From assembly GCF_945956965.1 (NCBI RefSeq), contig NZ_CAMFJS010000007.1:1-64000 (forward strand): DNA of 64,000 bases, written 5' to 3'. The number at the start of each line of letters is the position of its first letter. Position 1 is the first letter of the stretch. Of the stretch, positions 45,846 to 54,362 are shown piece by piece. The position numbers were made by a program, and so were the translations under genes. The notes under the pieces are model-generated. The model did not search any database. It saw only the letters and a list, made by a program, of their open reading frames with translations, and had not been told where the DNA came from. The DNA is from an uncultured Roseateles sp. Lineage in GTDB: Bacteria; Pseudomonadota; Gammaproteobacteria; Burkholderiales; Burkholderiaceae_C.

Positions 45846-46507
45846 AGGCACCGCGGCGCTTTAGCGTGCGTATCTGGACGCGCCTTAATTCTGTGACCGT
45901 CCAATTCGCTTGTTCGCGCTGTCCTGCTGTTAGCGGCCCTGCTCGCCGAAACCCCGCGTCAGGCTTGCGCCGCTGGCGCGACAGCGGCTTGCATCAAAGA
46001 TGCGGTTGAGGGCATCACATCAGCTTCGCTGTTTTGAGCCCCGGGGCGGCGGTTCACCCATATTTTTGCGAAGCGCTGGACAAGCAGTCCTCTATTGACG
46101 GGACAGGCGTTTCCTTGAATGGCCGATCCTTGTCGCAAAACTGGCTGGTTGAAGGCCGGATGTAGCCCAATACGGTCCTTGCCAACCAGTTTGATGGACG
46201 CGCAGCGCGTTTGGGCGTGGGGGCTTCGCACGGCGTCCCAGCGGGGCTCCTAAGGCACTGGTAAGCCAGTGGCTAGTTGCGGAAAAGCGAGTGGTTGCCA
46301 GCTGACTCCTCGCTTCCGGTTGAATCCGTCATCAAGGTCACAGCGCAAGTGCTGAAATTCACATCGCTGGGTGTAGCAGATAAGTGTTGCGATTTTACGT
46401 CGGAGGATTTCGGCGCCGAGAATGCACTTCTATACTCACCGCACATTAGGCACAAAGACCGAGCAATCAATCAAGCTTGGCACGAACTTAACTCACAAAG
46501 GTAAACG
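45846..46507. other. Gene-poor interval upstream of the porin
   Basis: This is the longest gap in the window (662 nt). Open frames on either strand (for example the minus strand at 45959-46231) have no ribosome-binding site and no recognisable sequence, and may be decayed. The last 100 nt serve as the porin promoter and leader: TATACT at 46431-46436 is a good -10 box, with a weak -35 (TTTCGG) 17 nt upstream. Confidence 0.45.
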
Positions 46508-47443
46508 ATGAAAAAGATCGCACTCGTGGCAGCTCTGGCAGCCGTTGCAGCTCCCGCAGCATTCGCTCAAAGCTCGGTGACCCTGTGGGGCCGTATCAAT
46601 ACTTCGGTTGAAAGCCAGAAGGTTGAGAACCAAGACCGCAAGGCCGTTGTGCAAAACAACTCTTCGCGCCTGGGCTTCAAGGGTACCGAAGATCTGGGCG
46701 GCGGCCTGAAGGCCAGCTTCCTGTTGGAGCACGGCCTGAACTCGGACGACGGCAAGGCAACCAACACCGCTTTCTGGAACCGTGAAGCTGCTGTGCAGTT
46801 GAGCGGCAGCTTCGGTGCTGTCAAGCTGGGCCGTTGGACCAATGGTTCCTACTTCGCGACCGCTGACTATGTGTCCATGCACAACCATGACACGGGTACT
46901 TCGTCTGACGCGCTGTACTCCGGCATCGGCTGGACTGAGTCGAACAAGGTTGGCTACTTCACGCCCAATATCGCTGGCTTCACTGGTGAATTCACCGTGC
47001 ACGCTGGTGAAAACGTTGATGCAAAGGCCTTCGACGCAGCCCTGAACTACGACATGGGCCCTCTGCACCTGGGCGCTGGTTTCAGCAAGCAAGGTGACGG
47101 CACGCAGTATGCGATCCGTGGTCTGTATGAGCTGGGTGCTTTCACCTTCGGTGGCTACTATCAGCGTGAAGACGCTGGCGTTGGCTCTAAGCCCACCCGT
47201 AACATCGGCCGCGTGTCTGCCATGTACACCCTGGGTGCTTCCGAGTTCCACATCAACGTGGGCGGCACTGAGGCTGGCGGTACTTATGGTTCCAGTGGTG
47301 CTAAGCAGTACACCGTTGGCTACAACTACAACCTGAGCAAGCGCACCAAGGTCTATGGCTTCTACACCGCTATCGACAACACCGCTGGCAACCACAAGGG
47401 CGACTTCGACTCGCTGGCTGTTGGCGTCCGCCACAACTTCTAA
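46508..47443 (+). CDS. Gram-negative trimeric porin (Omp32-like)
   Basis: A 311-residue outer-membrane porin. The signal peptide (MKKIALVAALAAVAAPAAFA) is followed by the first strand SSVTLWGRINTSVE. The N-terminal text SSRLGFKGTEDLGGGLKASF and LGRWTN is diagnostic of Burkholderiales porins. The chain ends with the terminal Phe (VGVRHNF) needed for BAM assembly. It is somewhat shorter than the usual 330-380 residues, suggesting shorter loops. Codon use is biased, as in highly expressed genes. A UUCG-loop terminator follows. Solute selectivity (often anions in this family) cannot be read. Confidence 0.93.
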   Translation: MKKIALVAALAAVAAPAAFAQSSVTLWGRINTSVESQKVENQDRKAVVQNNSSRLGFKGTEDLGGGLKASFLLEHGLNSDDGKATNTAFWNREAAVQLSGSFGAVKLGRWTNGSYFATADYVSMHNHDTGTSSDALYSGIGWTESNKVGYFTPNIAGFTGEFTVHAGENVDAKAFDAALNYDMGPLHLGAGFSKQGDGTQYAIRGLYELGAFTFGGYYQREDAGVGSKPTRNIGRVSAMYTLGASEFHINVGGTEAGGTYGSSGAKQYTVGYNYNLSKRTKVYGFYTAIDNTAGNHKGDFDSLAVGVRHNF

Positions 47444-47534
47444 ATCGAGTTGATGGGGCCGACTTGAACAAGAAGGCCTTGTTTGACTTGTGAACGAACT
47501 CGCATCTGGTCTTTTGAAGATTTGATTGCGCAGG

Positions 47535-47563
47535 AAATGCGACCTTCGGGTCGCATTTTTTTT
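47535..47563 (+). terminator. Strong Rho-independent terminator of the porin gene
   Basis: AAATGCGACC (47535-47544), a TTCG tetraloop, GGTCGCATTT (47549-47558) and a further run of T. Confidence 0.93.
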
Positions 47564-47685
47564 GCCCAGAGCGGGGGCATGTACATGCGATGCAAGGCTT
47601 GCGTCCGCCGAGCTCAAGTAGCACTAAGGTTTTTGCCGGAAGCAGCGACCTGTCTCTAAACTAGGGGCGCTTACTGAACCCTCGA

Positions 47686-50600
47686 ATGCCAGCACGGCGG
47701 GGATCTGCGATGCATATTCATGGCAGTACGGCCTCGGCGCATGCGCCCGTGGTGCATGGCTGCTCCTTGCGCAGCTTGCATTTGCTCTTATGCCTCATGG
47801 CCGTATTGCTGAGTGTGCATGCGCCCGCAGCGGCTGACGCGATCTTTCCCCCTGAGTTGCCCGCAGCCAGCCCGCTCATGGTTGCTATCGCACTGGTCCT
47901 GGTCCTGCTGCTCATCGCTTTGTGGCTTCTGCGCCGCTATCGCCGAACTGCTGCGCGGTTGGCGCAAATGGAGATGCTTTGGCAGCCCTACAGCCAAGTG
48001 ATTGAACGCAGCAGTAACAGCTTGATTTTGATGGATCAAGACTGGCGAATCACGGCGGTGAATGGCAGCTTTTGTCGGCTCACGGGTTATTCGCAAGCTG
48101 AGGTGTTAGGGCGCCGACCGGCTGAGTTTCTTGGCGCGGGCGATGCGCCATTCGCCAATATTGTTTCTTCGCTGCAGGGCTCCGAGCCATATAAGGCCGA
48201 ATACCAGGTGAGGCGAAAGGACGGTAGCAATTACTGGGTGGCCTGTGAATTCCACATCCTGCGTGGCGCGGCGAATGAGCCCATTGGCTTTTTCGAGATC
48301 GGGCGCGACATCACCGCCAGCAAGGACAATGAATTAGCCTTGGCGCGCTCCATTCAGGTTCATCATTCCCTGCTGGACACCATCCATCGGCACGCGATTG
48401 TGTCGGTGGCCGATCCTGCCGGCGTGATCATCGACGCCAATCCGGCTTTCAGCGCCATCAGTGGTTACAGCCGCGAGGAGTTGCTGGGTCAGCCGCATCG
48501 CATCGTCAACTCGGGCCATCATCCGCCGGCATTTTGGCAGGCCATGTGGGCCGCTATATCGGCGGGCAAGTCCTGGCAGGGCGAGATTTGCAATCGCAAC
48601 AAGAACGGTCAGTTGTACTGGGTCAAAAGCATCATTGCGCCGATGCTGGATGAAGCCGGGGCGGTTCTCCAGTACATCTCGATCCGCACCGACATCACCG
48701 CAGCCAAACGCGCATGGCTGGATTTGGCCGAGCAGCGAGAGCGCCTAGCTCGCATCATTGATGGCACCCATGCCGGCACCTGGGAATGGAATGAACAGAG
48801 CGGTGAGGCGCACTTCAACGAGCGCTGGGCAGACATCATGGGCCGCAAGCTGGCTGATCTGGGCCCGCTTAGTGCGTCGACGTGGCAGCGATTTGTGCAT
48901 GCGGATGATTTGCCCCGGGCCACCGACTTGTTGGCGCGCCATTGCTGCGGTGCGAGCGATTTCTTCGAATGCGAGTTGCGGCTCTTGCATGTGGATGGCT
49001 ACTGGGTGTGGGGCCAAATGCATGGCAAGCTGTATCAGCGTGATGCTCAGGGCAATCCAACCTGGATTGCCGGCACGCTGCTGGACATCAGTGCCCGCAA
49101 GCGCAGCGAAGAGGCCTTGTTGCGCAAGCAGGCGGCCTTGGATCGCTCGGAATTGCTGGCCGCCCTGGGCGGCTGGGAGTTGGACCTTCGGGACGGTGAT
49201 TTGCAATGGTCCGAAGAGACCTATCGATTGCATGAGGTGGCGCCGGGCACACCGATCAACTTGGCGCAAGCCCTGTCCTACTTTGCCCCGCCCGATCGCG
49301 CAAGGCTGCAAGAGGCCATGGACAGGGCCATCCAGCCGCATGAAGCCTGGGACATGGAACTGCCCCTGCATACGGCGCGCGGGCGCGTCATCTGGGTGCG
49401 CTCGGTGGGCGAGGCCTCGATTGACGATGGGGGTGTCCGGCGCATTGTCGGAACCTACCAGGACATCACCGCGCGCCGCCTGCTGGAAGCGCAAAGCCAG
49501 CGCAATCACGAGGTGTTGCTGAGCGTGGTGGAAAACATGCCCTGCGCGCTGAGCGTGTTTGACGGCGATCTGAATCTGCGCGCTCACAACGGTAAGTTCA
49601 TCGAATTGATGGGCTTCCCGCCGGCCCTGTTCGCGCAGGTGCCGACACGATTTGAGACCTTGATCCGCTTCAATGCCGCGCGTGGCGAATATGACCACGA
49701 GCCCGATGTGGAGGCCTATGTGCAGCGCCTGATTGAGCTGGCGCGGCAACCCACGGTGCATCAATTCGAACGCCAATTGAGCGGCGGCAAGACGATAGAG
49801 GTTCGTGGCGCGCCGATGCCCGGCGGCGGCTTTGTGACGACCTATGTGGACATCAGCGAACGCAAGCGCGGCGAGGCTGAGTTGCGCCGGGCCGAGGCCA
49901 TTTTGCGCGGTGCCATCGACGCGGTGAATGAGGCTTTCGTGCTCTACGACCCCGATGACCGACTGGTGTTTTGCAATGAGAAGTACCGGCAGCTCTATGC
50001 CTCCTCGGCGGACTTGATTGTCCCAGGCGCTGTCTTCGAAGACATCATCCGTGAAGGCGTCAGGCGCGGCCAGTACGCCGATGCCGTGGGGCGGGAGGAG
50101 GCCTGGGTGGCGCAGCGCCTCGCCGCGCATCGGCAGGGCAATACCTTGCAGGTACAAAAGCTCGATGACGGGCGCTGGACCCGTTTGATCGAGCACCGGA
50201 TGGAAGACGGCCACAGCGTGGGCTTTCGCATCGACATCACCGACCTGATGCGCGCCAATGAGGCGGCCGAAGAAGCGGCTCGCTCCAAAGGCCAGTTCCT
50301 GGCCAATATGAGCCACGAGATCCGCACGCCCATGAATGCCATTCTGGGCTTGTTGCGCTTGTTGCAAAGAACCGAGCTGAGCCAGCGGCAGCACGATTAC
50401 GCCAGCAAGACCGAGGCGGCGGCGCGCTCCCTGCTGGGGCTGTTGAATGACATCCTCGATTTTTCCAAGGTCGAGGCCGGCAAGATGAGCCTTGATCCGC
50501 AGCCCATGCGCAGCGAGCAATTGTTCCGCGATCTGGCGGTGATTCTCTCGGCCAATGTGGGGGCCAAGCCGATCGACATCTTGTTCGATCTGGATCCGGC

Positions 50601-52347
50601 GCTGCCGCCTGTGGTCGTCGCCGACCAGATGCGGCTGCAGCAGGTGCTGATCAATCTGGGCGGCAATGCCACCAAGTTCACCGCCGAGGGCGAGGTTGTG
50701 ATCGCCGTGCGGGTGCTGCCCGGGCAGCCGGGGGATGCGCAGGAGACCGTGCGCCTGGCCTTCTCGGTCAGCGATAGCGGCATCGGCATCGCGCCCGAGC
50801 ATCAGGCCAAGATTTTCAGCGGCTTTTCTCAGGCCGAGGCCTCCACCACCCGCCGCTATGGCGGCACAGGCTTGGGCCTGGCGATCAGCCAGCGCCTGGT
50901 GCAATTGATGGGCGGCAGCCTGGCGCTCGACAGCGAGCTGGGGCGCGGTAGCCGCTTCCATTTCGAATTGACCTTGGGCGTGCCAGTAGCGGCTGCGGAT
51001 GCCAGCCCGCCGCAGCGCGTCGCTGCGGCATTGGCGAATAGGCCTTGCCTGATCCTTGACCAAGCAGGCCCGTCGCGTGACTTGCTGGCGCGCATGGCGG
51101 ACGAATTGGGCTTAACGACCGTGTTGCTGGCCGCCAGCACGACCGAGGCTTTGGCGCGGCTTCAAACCCAGGCCGAGCAGGGCCAGGCGATTGGCCTGGT
51201 GCTGAGCGACTGGCGCCGGCCTGCCGGCCCGGACGGCTTTGAGTTGCTGCGGCATTTGCGGCACCTGCGCCAGCAAGGCGCGGCGCTAGCTCAACCCTTG
51301 GTCTTGATGGTGAGCGGTCAAAGCCGCGAGGAGCTGATGCAGCGCAGCGCCGAAGAGCAGGCGGAGCTGGACGGCTATCTGGTCAAGCCCATCACCCGCG
51401 CCATGCTGCTGGAGGCCATCGAGGCGGCGGGCCAAGCGGAGGACCAGCTTGCGGGCAGCACTGAGGCGCCAAGCCGCAGCGCCCACGCCCGGCCGCTGCA
51501 GGATGTGCGCGTGCTGGTGGTTGAGGACAACCCGAACAATCAGCAAGTGGCCCAGGAACTCTTGGAGGACGCCGGCGCCCGCGTGCAATTGGCGGGCAAC
51601 GGGCAGGTCGCCGTGGACCTCTTGCGCGCCAGCCCTGTGGCGTTCGACATTGTCCTGATGGATGTGCAGATGCCGGTGATGGACGGTTACAGCGCCACCC
51701 GCTTGATTCGGCAAGAGCTGCAACTCACGCGCCTGCCCATCATCGCCATGACGGCCAATGTGATGGCCTCAGACCGGGAGCAATGCTTGGCCGCAGGCAT
51801 GAACGCGCATGTGGGCAAGCCCTTCGACATGGACCATCTGGTGCGTGTGATCTTGCAGCGGCTAGCGGGTGCGGAGGCGCCGCAAGATGTTGCGCCGCAA
51901 GAGCTGCAAGAGCCGCAATTGCCGCCGCAGCGCCGCTTCCCCACCCTGGCCGTGCCGCCGGCCTTGCAGGAGCGCGCCTTGGCGCTGGGCTTCGAGTTGC
52001 AAGCTGCGATGGACCGCTTCATGGGCAAGGCTGATTTGTTTCAGCGCACGGCCCAGTCCTTCAGCAAGTCCGCCTTGCAGTTGCCTGCTCAGCTCAAGGC
52101 CCAGTTGGCGGCGGGTAACTTGGACGAAGCGGTGCAGCTCAGCCACAGCTTCAAGGGCCTGGCGGCGACGCTTGGCGCCGTCCAATTGGCGGCTTTGGGT
52201 GCCGAGGCCGAGGCCGCGTTCAAACGCGGCGAGCCGCCGGATGCTGCCTGGCTGGATGCCTTGGAGGCGCAGATCAGCAGCGGCTGCGGGCATTTGGGCC
52301 TGCTCGCTCAGGACTTGCGGGCCCTTCAGTCGCCGCCTGCTGTCTAG
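47686..52347 (+). CDS. Multi-PAS hybrid sensor histidine kinase with two receivers and Hpt
   Basis: A 1553-residue inner-membrane kinase. Two hydrophobic segments (about 30-52 and 64-84) are followed by about six PAS/PAC modules between residues 100 and 860. The HisKA domain has phospho-His in NMSHEIRTPMNAIL (about 876). The HATPase domain has GGTGLGLAIS and NLGGNATKFT. A first receiver (about 1110-1245) is divergent but keeps Asp in LVLSDWRRP; a second (about 1272-1390) is canonical (VVEDNPNNQ, LMDVQMPVMDG). An Hpt domain follows, with His in LSHSFKGLAATLG (about 1486). All four phosphorelay stations are therefore in one chain. No output regulator is adjacent. The alternative ATG at 47710 may be the true start. 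Confidence 0.93.
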   Translation: MPARRGSAMHIHGSTASAHAPVVHGCSLRSLHLLLCLMAVLLSVHAPAAADAIFPPELPAASPLMVAIALVLVLLLIALWLLRRYRRTAARLAQMEMLWQPYSQVIERSSNSLILMDQDWRITAVNGSFCRLTGYSQAEVLGRRPAEFLGAGDAPFANIVSSLQGSEPYKAEYQVRRKDGSNYWVACEFHILRGAANEPIGFFEIGRDITASKDNELALARSIQVHHSLLDTIHRHAIVSVADPAGVIIDANPAFSAISGYSREELLGQPHRIVNSGHHPPAFWQAMWAAISAGKSWQGEICNRNKNGQLYWVKSIIAPMLDEAGAVLQYISIRTDITAAKRAWLDLAEQRERLARIIDGTHAGTWEWNEQSGEAHFNERWADIMGRKLADLGPLSASTWQRFVHADDLPRATDLLARHCCGASDFFECELRLLHVDGYWVWGQMHGKLYQRDAQGNPTWIAGTLLDISARKRSEEALLRKQAALDRSELLAALGGWELDLRDGDLQWSEETYRLHEVAPGTPINLAQALSYFAPPDRARLQEAMDRAIQPHEAWDMELPLHTARGRVIWVRSVGEASIDDGGVRRIVGTYQDITARRLLEAQSQRNHEVLLSVVENMPCALSVFDGDLNLRAHNGKFIELMGFPPALFAQVPTRFETLIRFNAARGEYDHEPDVEAYVQRLIELARQPTVHQFERQLSGGKTIEVRGAPMPGGGFVTTYVDISERKRGEAELRRAEAILRGAIDAVNEAFVLYDPDDRLVFCNEKYRQLYASSADLIVPGAVFEDIIREGVRRGQYADAVGREEAWVAQRLAAHRQGNTLQVQKLDDGRWTRLIEHRMEDGHSVGFRIDITDLMRANEAAEEAARSKGQFLANMSHEIRTPMNAILGLLRLLQRTELSQRQHDYASKTEAAARSLLGLLNDILDFSKVEAGKMSLDPQPMRSEQLFRDLAVILSANVGAKPIDILFDLDPALPPVVVADQMRLQQVLINLGGNATKFTAEGEVVIAVRVLPGQPGDAQETVRLAFSVSDSGIGIAPEHQAKIFSGFSQAEASTTRRYGGTGLGLAISQRLVQLMGGSLALDSELGRGSRFHFELTLGVPVAAADASPPQRVAAALANRPCLILDQAGPSRDLLARMADELGLTTVLLAASTTEALARLQTQAEQGQAIGLVLSDWRRPAGPDGFELLRHLRHLRQQGAALAQPLVLMVSGQSREELMQRSAEEQAELDGYLVKPITRAMLLEAIEAAGQAEDQLAGSTEAPSRSAHARPLQDVRVLVVEDNPNNQQVAQELLEDAGARVQLAGNGQVAVDLLRASPVAFDIVLMDVQMPVMDGYSATRLIRQELQLTRLPIIAMTANVMASDREQCLAAGMNAHVGKPFDMDHLVRVILQRLAGAEAPQDVAPQELQEPQLPPQRRFPTLAVPPALQERALALGFELQAAMDRFMGKADLFQRTAQSFSKSALQLPAQLKAQLAAGNLDEAVQLSHSFKGLAATLGAVQLAALGAEAEAAFKRGEPPDAAWLDALEAQISSGCGHLGLLAQDLRALQSPPAV

Positions 52348-52384
52348 TGCCGGCGATCTGCTTTGTCGGACCCAGGCCAAGGCC

Positions 52385-53083
52385 TCAGGTCAGCTCCATC
52401 GGCACGCGCAAGTGTTTGAACATCAGCGCCGCGCTGTGCAAGCGCCCTTCGGCGCAAGCGGCGTAGGCGGGGATCTCGCCGGCGCGCTGCCAGCCCAGAT
52501 GGGTGTAGACCGCCTCGGCCTGTGAGCCGGCGGGGGTTTCCAGCACCAGTAATTGGCGACCGCGCTCCAGCGCCGTGCATTCCAGGCGGCTCATCAAGCG
52601 GCTGGCCACGCCCCGACCGCGGGACTGGCTATGCACCATCAGCCCGCGTACTTCGCCACGATGGTGCGCGTTGAGCTGCGGGCACATGAACAATTGCACG
52701 GCGCCGTGCAGGCGCGGGCGCTCGTCATGGTCGTCGCAGGCGACCCAGAGTTCTTCTTGCGGGCCCAGCCGGGCCAGTACGCCGCGCCAGAAGTCTTGCG
52801 CCGCACCCGTGGACAAGGGCGCCAGAAAGCCCAGGCAGGCGCCGCGGTGCACGCTGTCGATCAGCAACTCACACAGCTGGGGCAAAAGCTCCTCATCCCT
52901 GTTTGAGAGTCTGCGCAGGCGCAGATTCAGGCTGGGCCCGGGTGTGGCCGCCACCCGTGGCACGGTGCGGGCACTGACGGCTGCGGCGCGGGCGGGTGTG
53001 GAGGGCAAAAAGCTGCTGATGAAGCGGGAGGGACTGCTGAGCCTGAACATGGGCGTGTTGGGGCAAGGTGTGGGGGTAAACAT
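52385..53083 (-). CDS. GNAT-family N-acetyltransferase
   Basis: A protein of about 232 residues from the ATG at 53083; ATG 53050 is an alternative start. The first 55 residues are Ser/Pro/Ala-rich and probably not part of the fold. The GNAT domain (about 60-225) has the acetyl-CoA loop SRGRGVASRLMSRLE (motif A, Q/RxxGxG/A) and VYTHLGWQRAG in motif B. The acceptor is unknown. It is on the minus strand downstream of the diguanylate cyclase gene and converges on the hybrid kinase gene. Confidence 0.85.
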   Translation of the reverse strand: MFTPTPCPNTPMFRLSSPSRFISSFLPSTPARAAAVSARTVPRVAATPGPSLNLRLRRLSNRDEELLPQLCELLIDSVHRGACLGFLAPLSTGAAQDFWRGVLARLGPQEELWVACDDHDERPRLHGAVQLFMCPQLNAHHRGEVRGLMVHSQSRGRGVASRLMSRLECTALERGRQLLVLETPAGSQAEAVYTHLGWQRAGEIPAYAACAEGRLHSAALMFKHLRVPMELT

Positions 53084-53129
53084 GCATTGCAAGCCCCGTG
53101 CCAGCTCCGGCCAGTCTCAGCGTGAAAAG

Positions 53130-54332
53130 CTAGATTTCCAAGCCCGGTTCGGCCAGCAAGCGGCCACGGCCGCCGTGTTTGGCTTCGTAGAGCGCGATCT
53201 CGGCGCGCCGCATCAGGTCGTCGACATGGCGGTCGCCATGGCGCAGCTTGGCCCAGCCGGCGCTGAAGTTGAGCTCGAAGCCGAGCTCCTCCTTCGCGCG
53301 CTGCGCCAAGGCCTCGCGCAGGCGCTTGTCCAGGGCCTGCGGCCCTTGCCCCTCGCAGCGTGCCATCAGCACACCAAATTCCTCGCCACCCACCCGGCCG
53401 GCCAGGTCACCCAGGCGCATCTGTGCTTGCACGCAGCTGCCAAACAAGGCCAGGGCCTTGTTGCCGGCCTCCAGGCCATGGCTGGCATTGATGGCGGACA
53501 GGTGGTCGATGTCCAGCACCATCAAGGCCAGCGGCTCCTGGTGGCGCCGCGCCATCGAGATCATGTCGACCGAGCGGGCCGCAAAAGCGCGGGCGTCGCA
53601 CAAGCCCGTCAGGCCATCGGTCTGGGCCAGACGCGTCAGCACCAACTCGGTCTCGCCACGCCAGGCCAGCACCAAGCCCAGCAAGGTGCAGGTGAGCGTC
53701 CAATGCAGGCCCAGCGCCAACCAGGTGTTGATGCCCGAGGGGCCCAGCGGGCTGAGCATTTGAACGTCAACCAAGCCCATGCCGCCGCGCAGCAGGCTCA
53801 GCACCGTGGCGGGCACGATGGCTGCCAGCAAAAGCGCGCGCCAGCGCCGGTTGTCTAGGCCCGGCGTGGTGTTGGGCCAGGCCTTGGCTTGGCGGCGCTG
53901 CTGGCCGAGCGCTTTGTCCGGGCGAATCAGGCTCAGCGCCAGCATCACCAATTGCACAGTGAGCCAGGCATGCGCCCAGGCCGTGCGGAAACCGCTGTCT
54001 TCAAACTGCAGTGCGTAAACCGGCGGCATCAGCAGCGGCGCCAGGATCAGCAAGGCGCGGCCCGGTTGCGGCCCCAGCCACAGTCGCAAGGCCCACCAGA
54101 GCAGGCTGAGGCTGAGGCTGAAGGCCGCCATCGACAAGCTCAAGAGCAAGCGCTCGTGCCCGCCGCCTGAGCTCGCCAGCGAGCACCAGCCACCCGCTTG
54201 CATTAGCAAAAATCCCACCGCCAGCCGCGCCGCCACGCTGGCATGCCGCCCCACCAGGATCAGCATCAACAAGGCGGCGGCCAAGCCTTGCAGCAAGAGC
54301 AGATTGAACAGCGTCGGGTTGTCGAAGGCCAT
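53130..54332 (-). CDS. Membrane-bound diguanylate cyclase (GGDEF)
   Basis: A 400-residue protein with six or more membrane segments (about 7-225) that form the sensor, and a C-terminal GGDEF domain (about 240-395). The active site is intact (GRVGGEEFGVL). The substrate region reads DGLTGLCDARAF, where the usual Asn-Arg pair after GL is Cys-Asp, an unusual change. It synthesises c-di-GMP from GTP. It starts 30 nt after the AMP nucleosidase gene on the same strand, so co-transcription is likely. No RxxD inhibitory site is obvious just before GGEEF. Confidence 0.9.
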   Translation of the reverse strand: MAFDNPTLFNLLLLQGLAAALLMLILVGRHASVAARLAVGFLLMQAGGWCSLASSGGGHERLLLSLSMAAFSLSLSLLWWALRLWLGPQPGRALLILAPLLMPPVYALQFEDSGFRTAWAHAWLTVQLVMLALSLIRPDKALGQQRRQAKAWPNTTPGLDNRRWRALLLAAIVPATVLSLLRGGMGLVDVQMLSPLGPSGINTWLALGLHWTLTCTLLGLVLAWRGETELVLTRLAQTDGLTGLCDARAFAARSVDMISMARRHQEPLALMVLDIDHLSAINASHGLEAGNKALALFGSCVQAQMRLGDLAGRVGGEEFGVLMARCEGQGPQALDKRLREALAQRAKEELGFELNFSAGWAKLRHGDRHVDDLMRRAEIALYEAKHGGRGRLLAEPGLEI

Positions 54333-54362
54333 GGTGGTGGTGAGCTGGGTCTGAGGGATTCT

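Noticed and set aside
46277..46504. A 75-codon frame before the porin
   Set aside because: It covers the porin -10 box and leader, and no protein features are seen.
48745..51063. A 772-codon frame antisense to the hybrid kinase
   Set aside because: High GC leaves the antisense frame open. The translation is rich in Gln, His, Gly and Ala without domains, while the plus strand has clear kinase motifs.
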